Shown: positions 17,680-26,794 of the stretch, piece after piece
How positions within the stretch are numbered: position 1 is the stretch's first letter
How the letters are laid out: every line of letters starts with the position of its first letter
Assembly: GCA_934500835.1 (NCBI GenBank)
Contig: CAKSTR010000009.1
Span: 1-64,000, forward strand
Length of the DNA: 64,000 bases
Reading direction: 5' to 3'
Origin: an uncultured Paracoccaceae bacterium
GTDB taxonomy: Bacteria > Pseudomonadota > Alphaproteobacteria > Rhodobacterales > Rhodobacteraceae
Notes under the pieces: generated by a model
Seen by the model: only the letters and a program-made list of their open reading frames with translations
The model's database searches: none
What the model was told of the DNA's origin: nothing
Translations under genes and position numbers: made by a program

Positions 17680-17906
17680 GGCTGGCCCTCTGCGGGCGCA
17701 TCGGCGGGGGCTGCGGGGGCCTCTCCCGTCTGCGGCAGGTGGCCGGCCGAGGGCACATGGTCGTAGCCCTTCATCGGATCGCCCCTTGTGACCTTGACCA
17801 CGGTCAGCGCGAAGACCAGCGCCACGAAAGCGGCCAGCACCAGGCCAAGCCCGAGGTTGCGGCTGAAACGGCGCTTGTGCAGATCATGGGTGGGCGGGAA
17901 GGCCAT
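17676..17906 (-). CDS. Small single-helix protein of the cytochrome oxidase operon
   Basis: A 76-residue protein between ctaB and ctaG, overlapping both (TGATG with ctaB, ATGA with ctaG). It begins [19 protein letters not shown], then has one hydrophobic helix ([20 protein letters not shown]) and a Pro/Ala-rich periplasmic tail. Small ORFs at this position are usual in alphaproteobacterial cta operons, and the sequence looks like a CoxF-type assembly factor, but its job is not established. An ATG two codons further upstream (17912) is also possible. Confidence 0.85.
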   Translation of the reverse strand: MAFPPTHDLHKRRFSRNLGLGLVLAAFVALVFALTVVKVTRGDPMKGYDHVPSAGHLPQTGEAPAAPADAPAEGQP

Positions 17907-18850
17907 CACCATCCCCCCAGGCCGTAGGGCCGCAGCAACGCATCGGCCAGGAAGGCGCCGAACTGCAGGAACAGATACAGGATCGAGAAGGCGAAGAACC
18001 GTTTCTCGACCTTGTAATTGTCGGCCAGCGCGGCCTCTTCCGGGCGGCGCCAGATCTGGACGGCGCCAAGAACGAAGATCACGTTCAGCCCGATTGCGAC
18101 GGCCAGCGACAAAGGCCCGCCGACAGAGGTCAGCGCGGCCGCAACCGGCACCGGCACCAGGGCCAGCGTATAGCCCAGGATATGGGCGCGCGTCACCTTG
18201 CGGCCGTGGGTCACGGTCAGCATCGGCACCCCGGCGGCGTGGTAGTCTTCCTTCATGAAAAGGGCCAGCGCCCAGAAATGCGGCGGGGTCCACATGAAGA
18301 TCAGCGCGAACATCAGGACGGCTTCCAGCCCGACATGGCCCGTGGCGGCAACCCAGCCGACCATCGGCGGGAAGGCCCCGGCAGCGCCGCCGATCACGAT
18401 GTTCTGCGGCGTCCAGCGCTTCAGCCACATCGAATAGATCACGGCATAGAAGAAGATAGTGAAGGCCAGCAGCGCACCGGCCAGGATATTGGTCGCCAGC
18501 GCCAGCATGACGACCGAAAAGCACGACAGCACCAGCCCGATGGCCATCGCCTCACCCGCCGGCACGCGGCCCGAGGGGATCGGGCGGCTGCGGGTGCGCT
18601 TCATGATCGCGTCGATGTCGGCGTCCCACCACATGTTCAGCGCCCCCGAGGCGCCCGCGCCAAGCGCAATGAACAGGATCGCCGCGAAAGCTTCGACCGG
18701 GTGCAACCGCACCGGCGCCACCATGAGACCGACAAAGGCGGTAAAGACCACCAGCGACATTACGCGCGGCTTCAGAAGCTGCACATAGTCACCGAAGCCC
18801 GCCTCATGCGGCAGGCTCTGGGGCTTGTCATATGTGCTGATGTCGCTCAT
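17906..18850 (-). CDS. ctaB: Protoheme IX farnesyltransferase (heme O synthase)
   Basis: A 314-residue polytopic membrane enzyme of the UbiA superfamily that farnesylates heme B to heme O, the precursor of heme A for aa3 oxidase. The first Asp-rich motif is Asn72-x3-Asp76-x3-Asp80 in [21 protein letters not shown] second polar motif is [24 protein letters not shown]. About nine membrane helices are predicted. It lies between ctaC and the small ORF and shares its stop with the latter's start. Confidence 0.96.
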   Translation of the reverse strand: MSDISTYDKPQSLPHEAGFGDYVQLLKPRVMSLVVFTAFVGLMVAPVRLHPVEAFAAILFIALGAGASGALNMWWDADIDAIMKRTRSRPIPSGRVPAGEAMAIGLVLSCFSVVMLALATNILAGALLAFTIFFYAVIYSMWLKRWTPQNIVIGGAAGAFPPMVGWVAATGHVGLEAVLMFALIFMWTPPHFWALALFMKEDYHAAGVPMLTVTHGRKVTRAHILGYTLALVPVPVAAALTSVGGPLSLAVAIGLNVIFVLGAVQIWRRPEEAALADNYKVEKRFFAFSILYLFLQFGAFLADALLRPYGLGGW

Positions 18851-18947
18851 TTCCTACCTCGGTTCGGACGGGCCGTGCCCCTTTGGGCACGCCCCGCCGC
18901 CTGCCTTGGATCGTGATGCCGGGGCCGGACAGGCCCCCGGCAAGGTC

Positions 18948-19865
18948 TCAATCGGCGGTCGCCACCTGCACTGCCGAACCGGCCTGCGCCGCTTCCGAGG
19001 TCAGGATGACATTGCCGCCCTTGGCCTGCTCGACCCATTTGGCATAGGCCTCTTCCGAAACCACCTTGACGGTGATCGGCATGAAGGCGTGGTCCTTGCC
19101 GCAGAGTTCCGAGCACTGGCCGAAGTAGATGCCTTCGCGGTCGGCGCGGAACCAGGCCTGCGCCAGACGACCGGGAACCGCGTCCTGCATCACGGCGAAG
19201 GCCGGGACCTTCCAGCTGTGGATCACGTCCGCGGCGGTGATCTGCATGAGGACGATCTTGCCGACAGGCACCACGACAGCGGTATCGGTCGCCAGCAGCC
19301 ATTGGTCGCGGCTGTAGCCGGCATCGGCAAGCTGTTTCTCGACCTCGGGCGTCAGGGTGTTGTTGCCGTCCAGCGGGATGCCGCCAATCATGTAGCTGTC
19401 GAACGAAATGTCATCGTTCACATACTCATAGTGCCAGTACCACTGGTTGCCGGTGACCTTGATCACCACGTCGCCGTCGGGAAATTCCTGCTGGTTGAAC
19501 AGGATCGGCAGCGAGAAGAAGCCAAGGAAGACCAGCACCACGATCGGCACCAGCGTCCATGCCACTTCCAGCGGAGTGTTGTGGGTGAACTTGCGCGGCA
19601 CCGGGTTGGCGCGGCTGTTGAAACGCAGGATGACGTAAAGCAGCAGGCCGCAAACGAAGATCACCACTGCGGTGATGATGTAGAGGACCATATGGTCCAG
19701 CCACTGCTGTTCGACCGCAAGACTGGTCGCGGCGGGCTGGAAGGCGATCCCCTTGTCATGCGGCTGGCCTACGACCTCCAGCCCCTGGGCCAGCGCGGCC
19801 CCGGAACAGGTTGTGGCCGCAAGGGCCGCGGCCCCCATTCCCTTGAGGTAAGTCGAAAGGCGCAT
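18948..19865 (-). CDS. ctaC: Cytochrome c oxidase subunit II
   Basis: A 305-residue precursor with a signal peptide ([27 protein letters not shown]), two membrane helices (about 58-80 and 98-120) and a periplasmic cupredoxin domain. The CuA ligands are all present near the C-terminus: Cys251, Glu253, Cys255, His259 and Met262 in [15 protein letters not shown], plus the upstream His in VIHSWKVP. It receives electrons from cytochrome c. The start ATG follows GGGAAGAGAT. It is the first gene of the operon, and an FNR-type box lies about 160 bases upstream. The subunit I gene (ctaD) is not in the window, as is usual in this group. Confidence 0.96.
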   Translation of the reverse strand: MRLSTYLKGMGAAALAATTCSGAALAQGLEVVGQPHDKGIAFQPAATSLAVEQQWLDHMVLYIITAVVIFVCGLLLYVILRFNSRANPVPRKFTHNTPLEVAWTLVPIVVLVFLGFFSLPILFNQQEFPDGDVVIKVTGNQWYWHYEYVNDDISFDSYMIGGIPLDGNNTLTPEVEKQLADAGYSRDQWLLATDTAVVVPVGKIVLMQITAADVIHSWKVPAFAVMQDAVPGRLAQAWFRADREGIYFGQCSELCGKDHAFMPITVKVVSEEAYAKWVEQAKGGNVILTSEAAQAGSAVQVATAD

Positions 19866-20248
19866 ATCTCTTCCCGTTTGCAGGCGCGACCCTTGCCGCT
19901 TGTGCTTTGTGCCGCTTGTCCCTGGGTAGCCGGGGGAATCCCCGAAATCCCGTAGTTTCCTGCCTGCGTTCAAACCATATCGGGCGGGCAACGACAAGAG
20001 AAACCATTGCGACACATCGGCGCTGGTTGATCCAGGTCAAGGACGGTGCCGCGGCGCATGTTTGCCCTGTGCCGATCCCCCCTCCTTTACAGCCGGCGCA
20101 GCGCCGGAAACGGGACCATGTCCGATGGTCCGGTCCCGACGCCCTGACACCCCGGGGTCACGGCCGCCGGCCTGTCGCTTCCGGCACCCATGAGGTTGCG
20201 CCCGGCCCCGGCACCCCCGATATTCGCCGGACCTGATGGAGCCTGCCG
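19866..20248. other. Divergent intergenic region between ctaC and alpha/beta hydrolase gene
   Basis: About 380 bases without a gene. It must hold the ctaC promoter (reading left) and the hydrolase promoter (reading right). The part next to ctaC (about 19900-20040) is less GC-rich than its surroundings. The one clear site is the FNR-type box at 20027-20040. Confidence 0.5.
20027..20040. promoter_or_regulatory. FNR/FnrL-type binding site
   Basis: TTGATCCAGGTCAA reads as TTGAT-N4-GTCAA, one base from the symmetrical FNR consensus TTGAT-N4-ATCAA. It sits 162 bases before the ctaC start and 209 bases before the divergent hydrolase start. FnrL-type proteins respond to oxygen and would be expected to control oxidase expression. 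The effect (repression or activation) cannot be read from the sequence. Confidence 0.6.
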
Positions 20249-21073
20249 ATGCGTATCGCCCTGATAACCCTTGCCGTGGCCGCCGGCCTCTATCTTGCGG
20301 CCGTGGCCGCGATGTTCGCGTTCCAGCGGCAGTTCCAGTATTTCCCGACCAACCGCGCGCCCTCGCCCGCCGATGCCGGGTTTGAAGGCGCTGCCGAGCA
20401 TGTCCTGACCGCCGAAGATGGCACCCGGATCCTGCTGTGGTACGCCCCTGCGCCTGCGGGCGCGCCGACGATCCTCTACTTCCAGGGCAACGGCGGCGAG
20501 ATTGCCGACAGGGCAGATCGTTGGGCCGCCTACCGCGATGCGGGCTTTGGCACGGCGTTCCTGTCCTATCGCGGCTATGGCGGCAGCGAAGGGCGGCCGA
20601 CCGAAGCCGGGCTGCATCAGGATGCCGCCGCCGCGCTGGCCTTTCTGGGCGCGCAGGGCGTCGGTCCCGGCAGCATCGCGCTGGTCGGCGAATCCCTTGG
20701 CACCGGGGTTGCGGTGCGCCTTGCGGCCGATCAGCCGCAGGACGCGCCCTTTGCCGCAGTGGTGCTGGAGGCCCCCTACACCTCGACCGCCGATGTGGCG
20801 GCGCGGATCTACCGCTGGCTGCCGGTGCGGCTTCTGATGCGGGATCAATACCGCTCCATCGACCTGATCGGCCGGATCAATGCGCCCCTCTTCGTCTTTC
20901 ACGGCGATCAGGACCGGACGATCCCGTTCGACCTTGGTCTGGCACTTTTCGAGGCCGCCGCCGCACCGAAAGAGTTCTCTCCCGCCCCCGGCCGGGGCCA
21001 TGAGGCGATCTATGACCCCGCGACCTGGCAGCAGGAGGCCGGGTTTATCTGGGGCGCCTATCTGCGGCCCTGA
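20249..21073 (+). CDS. Alpha/beta hydrolase (ABHD13/Bem46-like)
   Basis: A 274-residue protein with an N-terminal membrane helix (residues 3-24) that probably anchors the catalytic domain. The nucleophile is Ser149 in LVGESLGTG, the oxyanion region is YFQGNGGE, the acid is in FHGDQDRTIP, and the catalytic His is in GRGHEAIYD near the C-terminus. This gives the full triad of an esterase/lipase-like enzyme. The substrate is not known. It is transcribed away from ctaC and lies about 110 bases before tldD. Confidence 0.88.
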   Translation: MRIALITLAVAAGLYLAAVAAMFAFQRQFQYFPTNRAPSPADAGFEGAAEHVLTAEDGTRILLWYAPAPAGAPTILYFQGNGGEIADRADRWAAYRDAGFGTAFLSYRGYGGSEGRPTEAGLHQDAAAALAFLGAQGVGPGSIALVGESLGTGVAVRLAADQPQDAPFAAVVLEAPYTSTADVAARIYRWLPVRLLMRDQYRSIDLIGRINAPLFVFHGDQDRTIPFDLGLALFEAAAAPKEFSPAPGRGHEAIYDPATWQQEAGFIWGAYLRP

Positions 21074-21185
21074 GGGGCGCACCCCCGGCTGCGGCCCTTT
21101 CGCTTCGTGGCCCGCCCCCGCGGCGCGCGCTTGCGGCCTCTCTCCGGGCACCCTACCTTGACGGCAACCCTGAAAGGCCCCTGCC

Positions 21186-22628
21186 ATGACCGATGCCCCT
21201 TTCCGCCCCTTCGAGACCCATCTCGACGAAGCCGCCGCCCTGCGCCTGCTGCGCGAGGCCACGTCGGGCGCCGAGGATGGCGAGTTGTTCTTCGAACGGC
21301 GGCGGGGCGAAAGCCTTGTGCTGGATGACGCCCGCATCCGCACCGCCAGCTATGACGCCTCGGAAGGCTTGGGCCTGCGCGCGGTGAAGGGCGAGGTCGC
21401 CGGCTACGCCCATTCCACCGAAATCTCCGAGACGGCGCTGAAGCGCGCCACCGATACCGCGCGGCTGGCGGTGGGCGATGGCGGCGGCACGCTGGCCGAC
21501 GCGCCGCCGCGCACCAACCGCCACCTTTACACCGATGCCGACCCCGTGGCCGACGCCAGCTTCGCCGCCAAGATCGACATCCTGCGCGAGATCGACGCCT
21601 ATGCCCGCGCCGCCGACAAGCGCGTGGTGCAGGTCTCGGCCAGTCTCTCGGCCAGTCTGCAAGAGGTCGAGATCCTGCGCCCCGAGGGCCTGCGCTTCAC
21701 CGACATCCGGCCTATGGCCCGACTGAACGTCTCGGTCATTCTGGATCAGGACGGCCGGCGCGAGTCCGGGGGCACCGGCGGCGGCGGCCGTCACGGCCTG
21801 GCGGGGCTGCTTGAGCCCGGCCACTGGAAGCCGCTGGTCGACGAGGCGATCCGCATCGCCCGCATCAACCTGACTGCCGTCCCCGCCCCGGCCGGGATGA
21901 TGGATGTCGTCCTTGGCCCCGGCTGGCCCGGGATCCTTTTGCACGAAGCCATCGGCCACGGGCTTGAGGGCGATTTCAACCGCAAGGGCACCTCGGCCTT
22001 TGCTGGCCTGATGGGGCAACAGATCGCGGCGAAAGGCGTGACCGTGCTGGACGACGGGACCCTGCCCGACCGGCGCGGCAGCATCACCTTCGACGACGAA
22101 GGCACGCCCTCGGCCCGCAATGCGCTGATCGAGGACGGCATCCTGACCGGCTACATGCAGGACCGCCAGAACGCCCGGCTGATGGGGGTGGCCCCGACCG
22201 GCAATGGACGGCGCGAAAGCTTTGCCCATATCCCGATGCCGCGGATGACGAACACCTACATGCTGGCCGGGCAGGACGATCCCGCCGCGATCCTTGCCGA
22301 TCTGAAGGATGGCATCTGGGCCGTGGGCTTCGGCGGCGGCCAGGTCGACATCACCAGCGGAAAGTTCGTGTTCTCCTGCACCGAGGCTTACCGTGTCCGC
22401 AACGGCAAGGTCGGCGAGGCGGTGACCGGCGCGACCCTGATCGGCGACGGCGCCACCGCGCTGAAAGGCATCCGCGCCATCGGCAACGACATGGCGCTGG
22501 ACCCGGGCGTCGGCAATTGCGGCAAGGCGGGACAATGGGTGCCGGTGGGCGTCGGCCAGCCGACGCTGATGATCGGCGGGCTTACCGTCGGCGGCCAGTC
22601 CCTTGGCGCCGGTGGCCGCGCGGCATGA
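21186..22628 (+). CDS. tldD: Metalloprotease subunit TldD
   Basis: A 480-residue protein that pairs with TldE/PmbA to form a zinc protease which degrades small or unfolded peptides and, in enterobacteria, matures microcins and acts on CcdA. The zinc motif HExxxH is at His253-His258 in LHEAIGHGLEGDF. The C-terminal GGLTVGGQSLGAGG is typical. A tldE partner is not in the window. tldD beside ctaC is a common order in Rhodobacterales. The stop overlaps the next start (ATGA). Confidence 0.95.
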   Translation: MTDAPFRPFETHLDEAAALRLLREATSGAEDGELFFERRRGESLVLDDARIRTASYDASEGLGLRAVKGEVAGYAHSTEISETALKRATDTARLAVGDGGGTLADAPPRTNRHLYTDADPVADASFAAKIDILREIDAYARAADKRVVQVSASLSASLQEVEILRPEGLRFTDIRPMARLNVSVILDQDGRRESGGTGGGGRHGLAGLLEPGHWKPLVDEAIRIARINLTAVPAPAGMMDVVLGPGWPGILLHEAIGHGLEGDFNRKGTSAFAGLMGQQIAAKGVTVLDDGTLPDRRGSITFDDEGTPSARNALIEDGILTGYMQDRQNARLMGVAPTGNGRRESFAHIPMPRMTNTYMLAGQDDPAAILADLKDGIWAVGFGGGQVDITSGKFVFSCTEAYRVRNGKVGEAVTGATLIGDGATALKGIRAIGNDMALDPGVGNCGKAGQWVPVGVGQPTLMIGGLTVGGQSLGAGGRAA

Positions 22629-23041
22629 GCCTGCTGACCTCGCCCCCCGATGGCCTTCAACAGCTGGGGTGGCGCAGGATCGTTCTGACGGCGCTGGCCT
22701 TTTGCCTTGCGCCGGCCGTCATCGGCGGCATCGGGCTGGCAGCGGTCAGGCTGTTCGACCTTGGCAGCACGGCCGAGACCGCATTTCGCGCCGAGATGCT
22801 GACCACCCTGGCCCTGATCTCGCCCCTGATCGGGGTGCCGGTCTGGGCCGCGATTGCGGCGGGGACATGGTGGCTCTTGCGGCGCGGAAGCTATGGCTGG
22901 CTGCCGGCCTGCCTGCTGGGCTGCCTTGCCTTCGGCGTGCTGATGCGCGCCGGGCTTGACAGCCTGATCCTGCCGATCGGAGCGGTCTCGACGCTGCTCT
23001 ACCGCATGGCACTGGCGCTGCAACGGCCCGACGCTGTCTGA
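22625..23041 (+). CDS. Small membrane protein downstream of tldD
   Basis: A 138-residue protein with four predicted hydrophobic helices (about 19-40, 58-80, 88-108 and 112-130) and short polar loops. The ATG overlaps the tldD stop by four bases, so it is translated from the same message. I recognise no family; its position suggests a link with tldD only by coupling. Confidence 0.75.
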   Translation: MSLLTSPPDGLQQLGWRRIVLTALAFCLAPAVIGGIGLAAVRLFDLGSTAETAFRAEMLTTLALISPLIGVPVWAAIAAGTWWLLRRGSYGWLPACLLGCLAFGVLMRAGLDSLILPIGAVSTLLYRMALALQRPDAV

Positions 23042-23061
23042 ACACCGCCGGGCAGAAGCAT

Positions 23062-23080
23062 GATTCTTCGTCGAAAAATC
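23062..23080. repeat. 19-bp palindrome with TTCGTCGAA core, copy A
   Basis: GATTCTTCGTCGAAAAATC, a near-perfect 9-1-9 inverted repeat between two converging genes (the small membrane protein and tex). It can fold as a short hairpin, and one side carries an A/T run, so it may act as a bidirectional terminator. Related copies are at 32044, 60921 and 62977. Confidence 0.7.
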
Positions 23081-23084
23081 GTGC

Positions 23085-25406
23085 TCAGCGCCCGAACTTG
23101 CCCTTCAGCGCATCGGCAAAGGCATTGCCCCCGCCCGAGGGCGGCGCCGCCTCCATCCGTGCCTTCGGAGCCGGGCCTTTCGGCCGGTCCTGCCCGCGTT
23201 CCTCGCGGGTCGCCGCGGCCGAGGTGCCACCGTCCTTGCGCATGGTCAGGCCGATCCGCTTGCGTGGCGCATCCACCTCGGTCACCCGGACCTGCACCAC
23301 ATCGCCGGCCTTTACCACCTCATGCGGATCACGCACGAAACGGTCGGCCAGCTGGCTGACATGCACCAGCCCGTCCTGATGCACCCCGATGTCCACGAAA
23401 GCGCCGAAGGCCGCGACATTGGTAACCGTGCCTTCCAGAACCATCCCCGGCTTCAGGTCGCCGATTTCATTGACACCTTCGGCAAAGGTCGCGGTCCTGA
23501 AGCTTGGCCGGGGGTCGCGGCCGGGCTTTTCCAGCTCTGCCAGAATGTCGCGCACGGTGGGCAGGCCGAATTTTTCATCGACGAAAGCCGCCGGCTTCAG
23601 CGCCTTCAAGGGGGCGGCATCCGCCATCAGGCTGCGGATGTCGCGCCCGCAGGCCGCCACGATCCGCCGCGCCACATCATAGGCCTCGGGGTGGACCGAC
23701 GAGGCATCCAGCGGCTCTTTCCCGCCGCTGATGCGCAAAAAGCCCGCGGCTTGCTCAAAAGCCTTCGGCCCCAGTCGCGCCACCTTCAACAACTCGCGCC
23801 GGCTCTGGAACGGGCCATTGGCGTCACGATGTGCCACGATGCTTTCGGCCAGCCCTGCCCCCACGCCCGACACCCGCGCCAGCAAGGGCGCCGAGGCGGT
23901 GTTCAGATCCACCCCCACCGCGTTCACCGCATCCTCGACCACCGCATCCAGCGACCGGGCCAGACGGTGCTGGTCCACGTCATGCTGATACTGGCCGACG
24001 CCAATGCTCTTTGGTTCGATCTTCACAAGCTCGGCCAGCGGATCCTGCAGCCGGCGGGCGATCGAGACCGCGCCGCGTAGCGAAACGTCAAGTCCGGGAA
24101 ATTCTCGTGCAGCCAGTTCGGATGCCGAATAGACCGAGGCTCCGGCCTCCGACACCACCACCTTGACCGGTTTTGCCGCCCCCGCCGGCAGCAGGGCCAG
24201 AAGATCGGCCACCATCTTTTCGGTCTCGCGGCTGGCGGTGCCATTGCCGATGGCGATCAGCTTCACGCCGTGATTGCCGATCAGCTTCGCAATCGCCACC
24301 TGCGCGCCGCGCAGATCGTTCTTCGGCTGGAAGGGATAGACGGTATCCGTTGCCACCAGCTTGCCGGTGCCATCGACCACCGCCACCTTCACCCCGGTGC
24401 GGATGCCCGGGTCCAGCCCCATGGTCGCCTTGCCGCCCGCCGGCGCCGCCAGAAGCAGGTCCTTGAGGTTGCGGGCGAAGACCCGGATCGCCTCGGCCTC
24501 GGCCGCCTCGCGCAGGTCGGCCATCAGATCCAGCGAGAGCGAGGTCTTCAGCTTTACCCGCCAGGCCCAGGCGGCAGCGTCGCGCAGCCAGCGGTCGCCC
24601 GCCCCCTGCCCCGAGGCCGCCACGGCCGCGCCACAGGCGCGCTCGGCCGGGCTTTCGCCGCGGGGCGCATCCGCATCGACGTCGAGGTCGACCGACAGGA
24701 TTTCTTCGTTGCGACCGCGCAGCATCGCCAGCACCCGGTGCGAGGGCGCGGTGGCGAAGGCTTCGTCATGCTGGAAATAGTCCGAGAACTTGGCCCCCGC
24801 CGTCTCTTTCCCCGCAACCACCCTTGCCGAAAGCCGGCCCACCTTGCGCATATGGTCGCGCAGCCTGCCCAGCAGGGCGGCGTCTTCGGACAACCCCTCG
24901 GCCAGAATGTCCCGCGCGCCCTCCAGCGCCGCCTTGGCATCGGCGAAGCCTTCGGACAGGAACCCGGCCGCCAGCGCGGCAGGATCGGCCGCACGATCCG
25001 CCAGGATCGCATCGACCAGCCCCTGCAACCCGGCCTCGCGCGCGATCATCGCCTTGGTGCGCCGTTTTGGCTTGTAGGGCAGGTAGATGTCCTCAAGCTC
25101 GGCTTTGGTGCCGGCCCTGGCGATGGCCGTGGCCAGATCGTCGGTCAGCTTGCCCTGCGCGGTGATCGACTCCAGAATCGCCGTCCGCCGCGCCTCCATC
25201 TCGCGCAGATAGCCAAGCCGCTCTTCCAGCTTGCGCAGTTGGGTGTCGTCCAGGCCTCCGGTCACCTCCTTGCGGTAGCGGGCGATGAAGGGCACCGTCG
25301 CGCCGCCGTCCAGAAGCTCCACCGCGGCGTCGACCTGCCCCTGCGCCGCGCCGATCTCATCGGCGATGATCCGGGAAATCCGGGGGCTGGTCTTGGGCGT
25401 GGCCAT
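23085..25406 (-). CDS. tex: Tex-type RNA-binding transcription accessory protein
   Basis: A 773-residue protein of the Tex/Spt6 family. Order of parts: an N-terminal helical region ([27 protein letters not shown] and [21 protein letters not shown]), a YqgF/RNase H-like domain (about 330-460, [16 protein letters not shown]), helix-hairpin-helix repeats ([19 protein letters not shown]), and a C-terminal S1 RNA-binding domain ([33 protein letters not shown]). Tex binds nucleic acid and affects transcription and stress tolerance. AGGAGG before the ATG at 25406 fixes the start. The tail after S1 is basic and low in complexity. Confidence 0.95.
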   Translation of the reverse strand: MATPKTSPRISRIIADEIGAAQGQVDAAVELLDGGATVPFIARYRKEVTGGLDDTQLRKLEERLGYLREMEARRTAILESITAQGKLTDDLATAIARAGTKAELEDIYLPYKPKRRTKAMIAREAGLQGLVDAILADRAADPAALAAGFLSEGFADAKAALEGARDILAEGLSEDAALLGRLRDHMRKVGRLSARVVAGKETAGAKFSDYFQHDEAFATAPSHRVLAMLRGRNEEILSVDLDVDADAPRGESPAERACGAAVAASGQGAGDRWLRDAAAWAWRVKLKTSLSLDLMADLREAAEAEAIRVFARNLKDLLLAAPAGGKATMGLDPGIRTGVKVAVVDGTGKLVATDTVYPFQPKNDLRGAQVAIAKLIGNHGVKLIAIGNGTASRETEKMVADLLALLPAGAAKPVKVVVSEAGASVYSASELAAREFPGLDVSLRGAVSIARRLQDPLAELVKIEPKSIGVGQYQHDVDQHRLARSLDAVVEDAVNAVGVDLNTASAPLLARVSGVGAGLAESIVAHRDANGPFQSRRELLKVARLGPKAFEQAAGFLRISGGKEPLDASSVHPEAYDVARRIVAACGRDIRSLMADAAPLKALKPAAFVDEKFGLPTVRDILAELEKPGRDPRPSFRTATFAEGVNEIGDLKPGMVLEGTVTNVAAFGAFVDIGVHQDGLVHVSQLADRFVRDPHEVVKAGDVVQVRVTEVDAPRKRIGLTMRKDGGTSAAATREERGQDRPKGPAPKARMEAAPPSGGGNAFADALKGKFGR

Positions 25407-25523
25407 GCGAATCCTCCTGTGCAGGGGCTGCGACCTTAGCCGCGCCGCTGGCCGGGTTGAAGCCCGCAGCGACGGAATGCGCAAGCCGCAGCAACCGGAT
25501 GGCCTGTGAACTAACTGGGGGAA

Positions 25524-25600
25524 TGGTACAGCTTCCCCGGCTCGAACGGGGGACCCCCAGATCCACAATCTGGTGCTCTAACCAACTGAGCTAAAGCTGC
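25524..25600 (-). tRNA. tRNA-His (GTG anticodon)
   Basis: A 77-nt cloverleaf on the minus strand. The acceptor stem GCAGCTT pairs with AAGCTGT and is followed by A73 and an encoded CCA. The D-arm contains AGCTCAGTTGGTTAGAGC, the anticodon loop is CCAGATT-GTG-GATCTGG, and the T-arm has GTTCGAGCC. The base before position 1 is T, so the usual G-1 of tRNA-His is not encoded, and the discriminator is A instead of C. This is the known alphaproteobacterial type. Confidence 0.95.
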
Positions 25601-25725
25601 ACTCGGGGCGGATTTAGCCGCCCCCGCCCCGGATTGCAAGAGCCTCCTGCCCGCCGGAAGGGGCATTTCCTCTTGCGCCGCCGGATGGGCCGCGCTAGCC
25701 GGATCGCAGACGGCCGGAGGCAAGC

Positions 25726-25935
25726 ATGAGCATCAACAAGCAAAGCGACATCGCTGCGAACATCCAGATCGGGCCGACCGATCAGGGCATGGTGCGGATC
25801 TATATCGAGGCCGAGGGCGGGATCGAACTGCCGCTGGACTTCGACCCCGAAGAGGCCGAGGAAATCGCCGAAGAACTGCGCGCCGCGGCAGAGGCCGCGC
25901 GCGACATGGCGCAGACCGGGGGCAAGCGCCGGTAA
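25726..25935 (+). CDS. DUF6324 family protein
   Basis: A small acidic protein of 69 residues starting MSINKQSDIAANIQIGPTD. It has a short beta-rich first half (MVRIYIEAEGGIELPLDFDPEEAEEIAEE) and a C-terminal amphipathic helix ending in KRR. It matches the DUF6324 type of Rhodobacterales; the function is unknown. GGAGGCAAGC just before the ATG is a strong ribosome site, and it lies alone after the tRNA-His, divergent from it. Confidence 0.85.
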   Translation: MSINKQSDIAANIQIGPTDQGMVRIYIEAEGGIELPLDFDPEEAEEIAEELRAAAEAARDMAQTGGKRR

Positions 25936-25961
25936 CGGCGCGAATTCCCGTCGCAATGACC

Positions 25962-26456
25962 TCACGGGTTTTCGATGGAAACCCGCCCCGGACCGGGGTC
26001 GCGCAGGCCTTGCAGCCGCAGGGCTGCATGGCGCGCAAAGCGCTGCGTCACCGCCTTGCGCCGCGCGCCGGGCAACGGCGTCTCGGGACCCATGCGCAGC
26101 ACCTCGGCGCCCCAGGCATCGGCCATGATCAGACCTGTGCCCCCGGGCAGCAGATCCAGCGGGAAATCGGCGTCCACCGCCCAGAAAAACCGGTCGCAAT
26201 AGCCAAGATAGCCCTGCCATTTGCGATCGGCCCGATAGTCCGCCCGGCAGGACTTGCATTCGATGATCCAAAGCTCGCCCCTGGGGCCAAGCGCCATGAG
26301 ATCGACCCGCAAACCGGAGGCAAGCGCCAGCTCTTCGACACAGGCGAAATCAAGGTCGCGCAGGCCCCGCGCCACGCCACGGGCCAGCCGCTGGCCCGGC
26401 ATGGCGGGCAGGCGCTCCGACGGCAGATCGAGGGGAAGGTTGGGCAGGTTGTCCAT
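25962..26456 (-). CDS. mmcB: MmcB family DNA repair protein
   Basis: A 164-residue protein of the MmcB/DUF1052 type, a PD-(D/E)xK-like fold. The nuclease-like core is visible as LRVDLMALGPRGELWIIECKSCRADYRADRKWQGYLGYCDRFFWAV, with the ECK of the motif and an upstream Asp. In Caulobacter MmcB is linked to mitomycin C resistance and lesion tolerance and belongs to the SOS response. The ATG at 26456 is preceded by a LexA-like GTTT-N7-GTTC. It converges with the DUF6324 gene. Confidence 0.88.
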   Translation of the reverse strand: MDNLPNLPLDLPSERLPAMPGQRLARGVARGLRDLDFACVEELALASGLRVDLMALGPRGELWIIECKSCRADYRADRKWQGYLGYCDRFFWAVDADFPLDLLPGGTGLIMADAWGAEVLRMGPETPLPGARRKAVTQRFARHAALRLQGLRDPGPGRVSIENP

Positions 26457-26467
26457 GCCGAAAACAT

Positions 26468-26482
26468 GAACGAAAAGGAAAC
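26468..26482 (-). promoter_or_regulatory. LexA-like box upstream of mmcB
   Basis: On the minus strand the sequence GTTT-CCTTTTC-GTTC is one base from the alphaproteobacterial LexA consensus GTTC-N7-GTTC. It lies 11 to 26 bases before the mmcB start, in the right place to repress that gene. This is a candidate only; no footprint or alignment was available. Confidence 0.45.
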
Positions 26483-26794
26483 ATCTGTCCAGCCCGGCCA
26501 ACCCGCCGTGCGCTGCCGCTTGCAGCCCCGGCCCTGCCGCCCTACATTCCATGGCGGCGGGTGCTGCTCCTCGCGTGGCAAGGGCCCAATTTCCAGTGGC
26601 CGATAAGCAAGCGAACGGGGGCTGGCTCTGCCCGGATCCTGGTCCGGGTATCTGGCGCCCACCTGAGACCTCTGGCTCTCGGGAAACCCCGGCCCTCACG
26701 GTTGCTGCGGGCCCGCCACCCCGAAACAAAAAAGGGGGACAGGTTGCCCTGCCCCCAAGGTCACCCTTGAATCAACGGTCGTCTGTCGCTGGCC
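26483..26794. other. Intergenic region between mmcB and DUF481 gene
   Basis: About 310 bases with no convincing ORF. One hairpin (CCCGGA-TCCTGG-TCCGGG near 26635) has no T-run or promoter I can recognise. The right-hand end carries the terminator of the DUF481 gene. Confidence 0.4.
26724..26756 (-). terminator. Rho-independent terminator of the DUF481 gene
   Basis: A GC-rich stem (GGGGG-A-CAGG with CCCTG-CCCCC, loop TTG, 26734-26756). On the minus strand it is followed by TTTTTTGTTT. It lies about 40 bases after the stop and is the clearest terminator in the window. Confidence 0.85.

Noticed and set aside
17789..17808. TTGAC-CACG-GTCAG, similar to an FNR box
   Set aside because: It lies inside the coding part of the small cta-operon gene and departs from the consensus; probably chance.
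26630..26660. Hairpin CCCGGA-TCCTGG-TCCGGG in the gap after mmcB, considered as a small RNA
   Set aside because: No promoter or T-run around it and no known RNA motif recognised.
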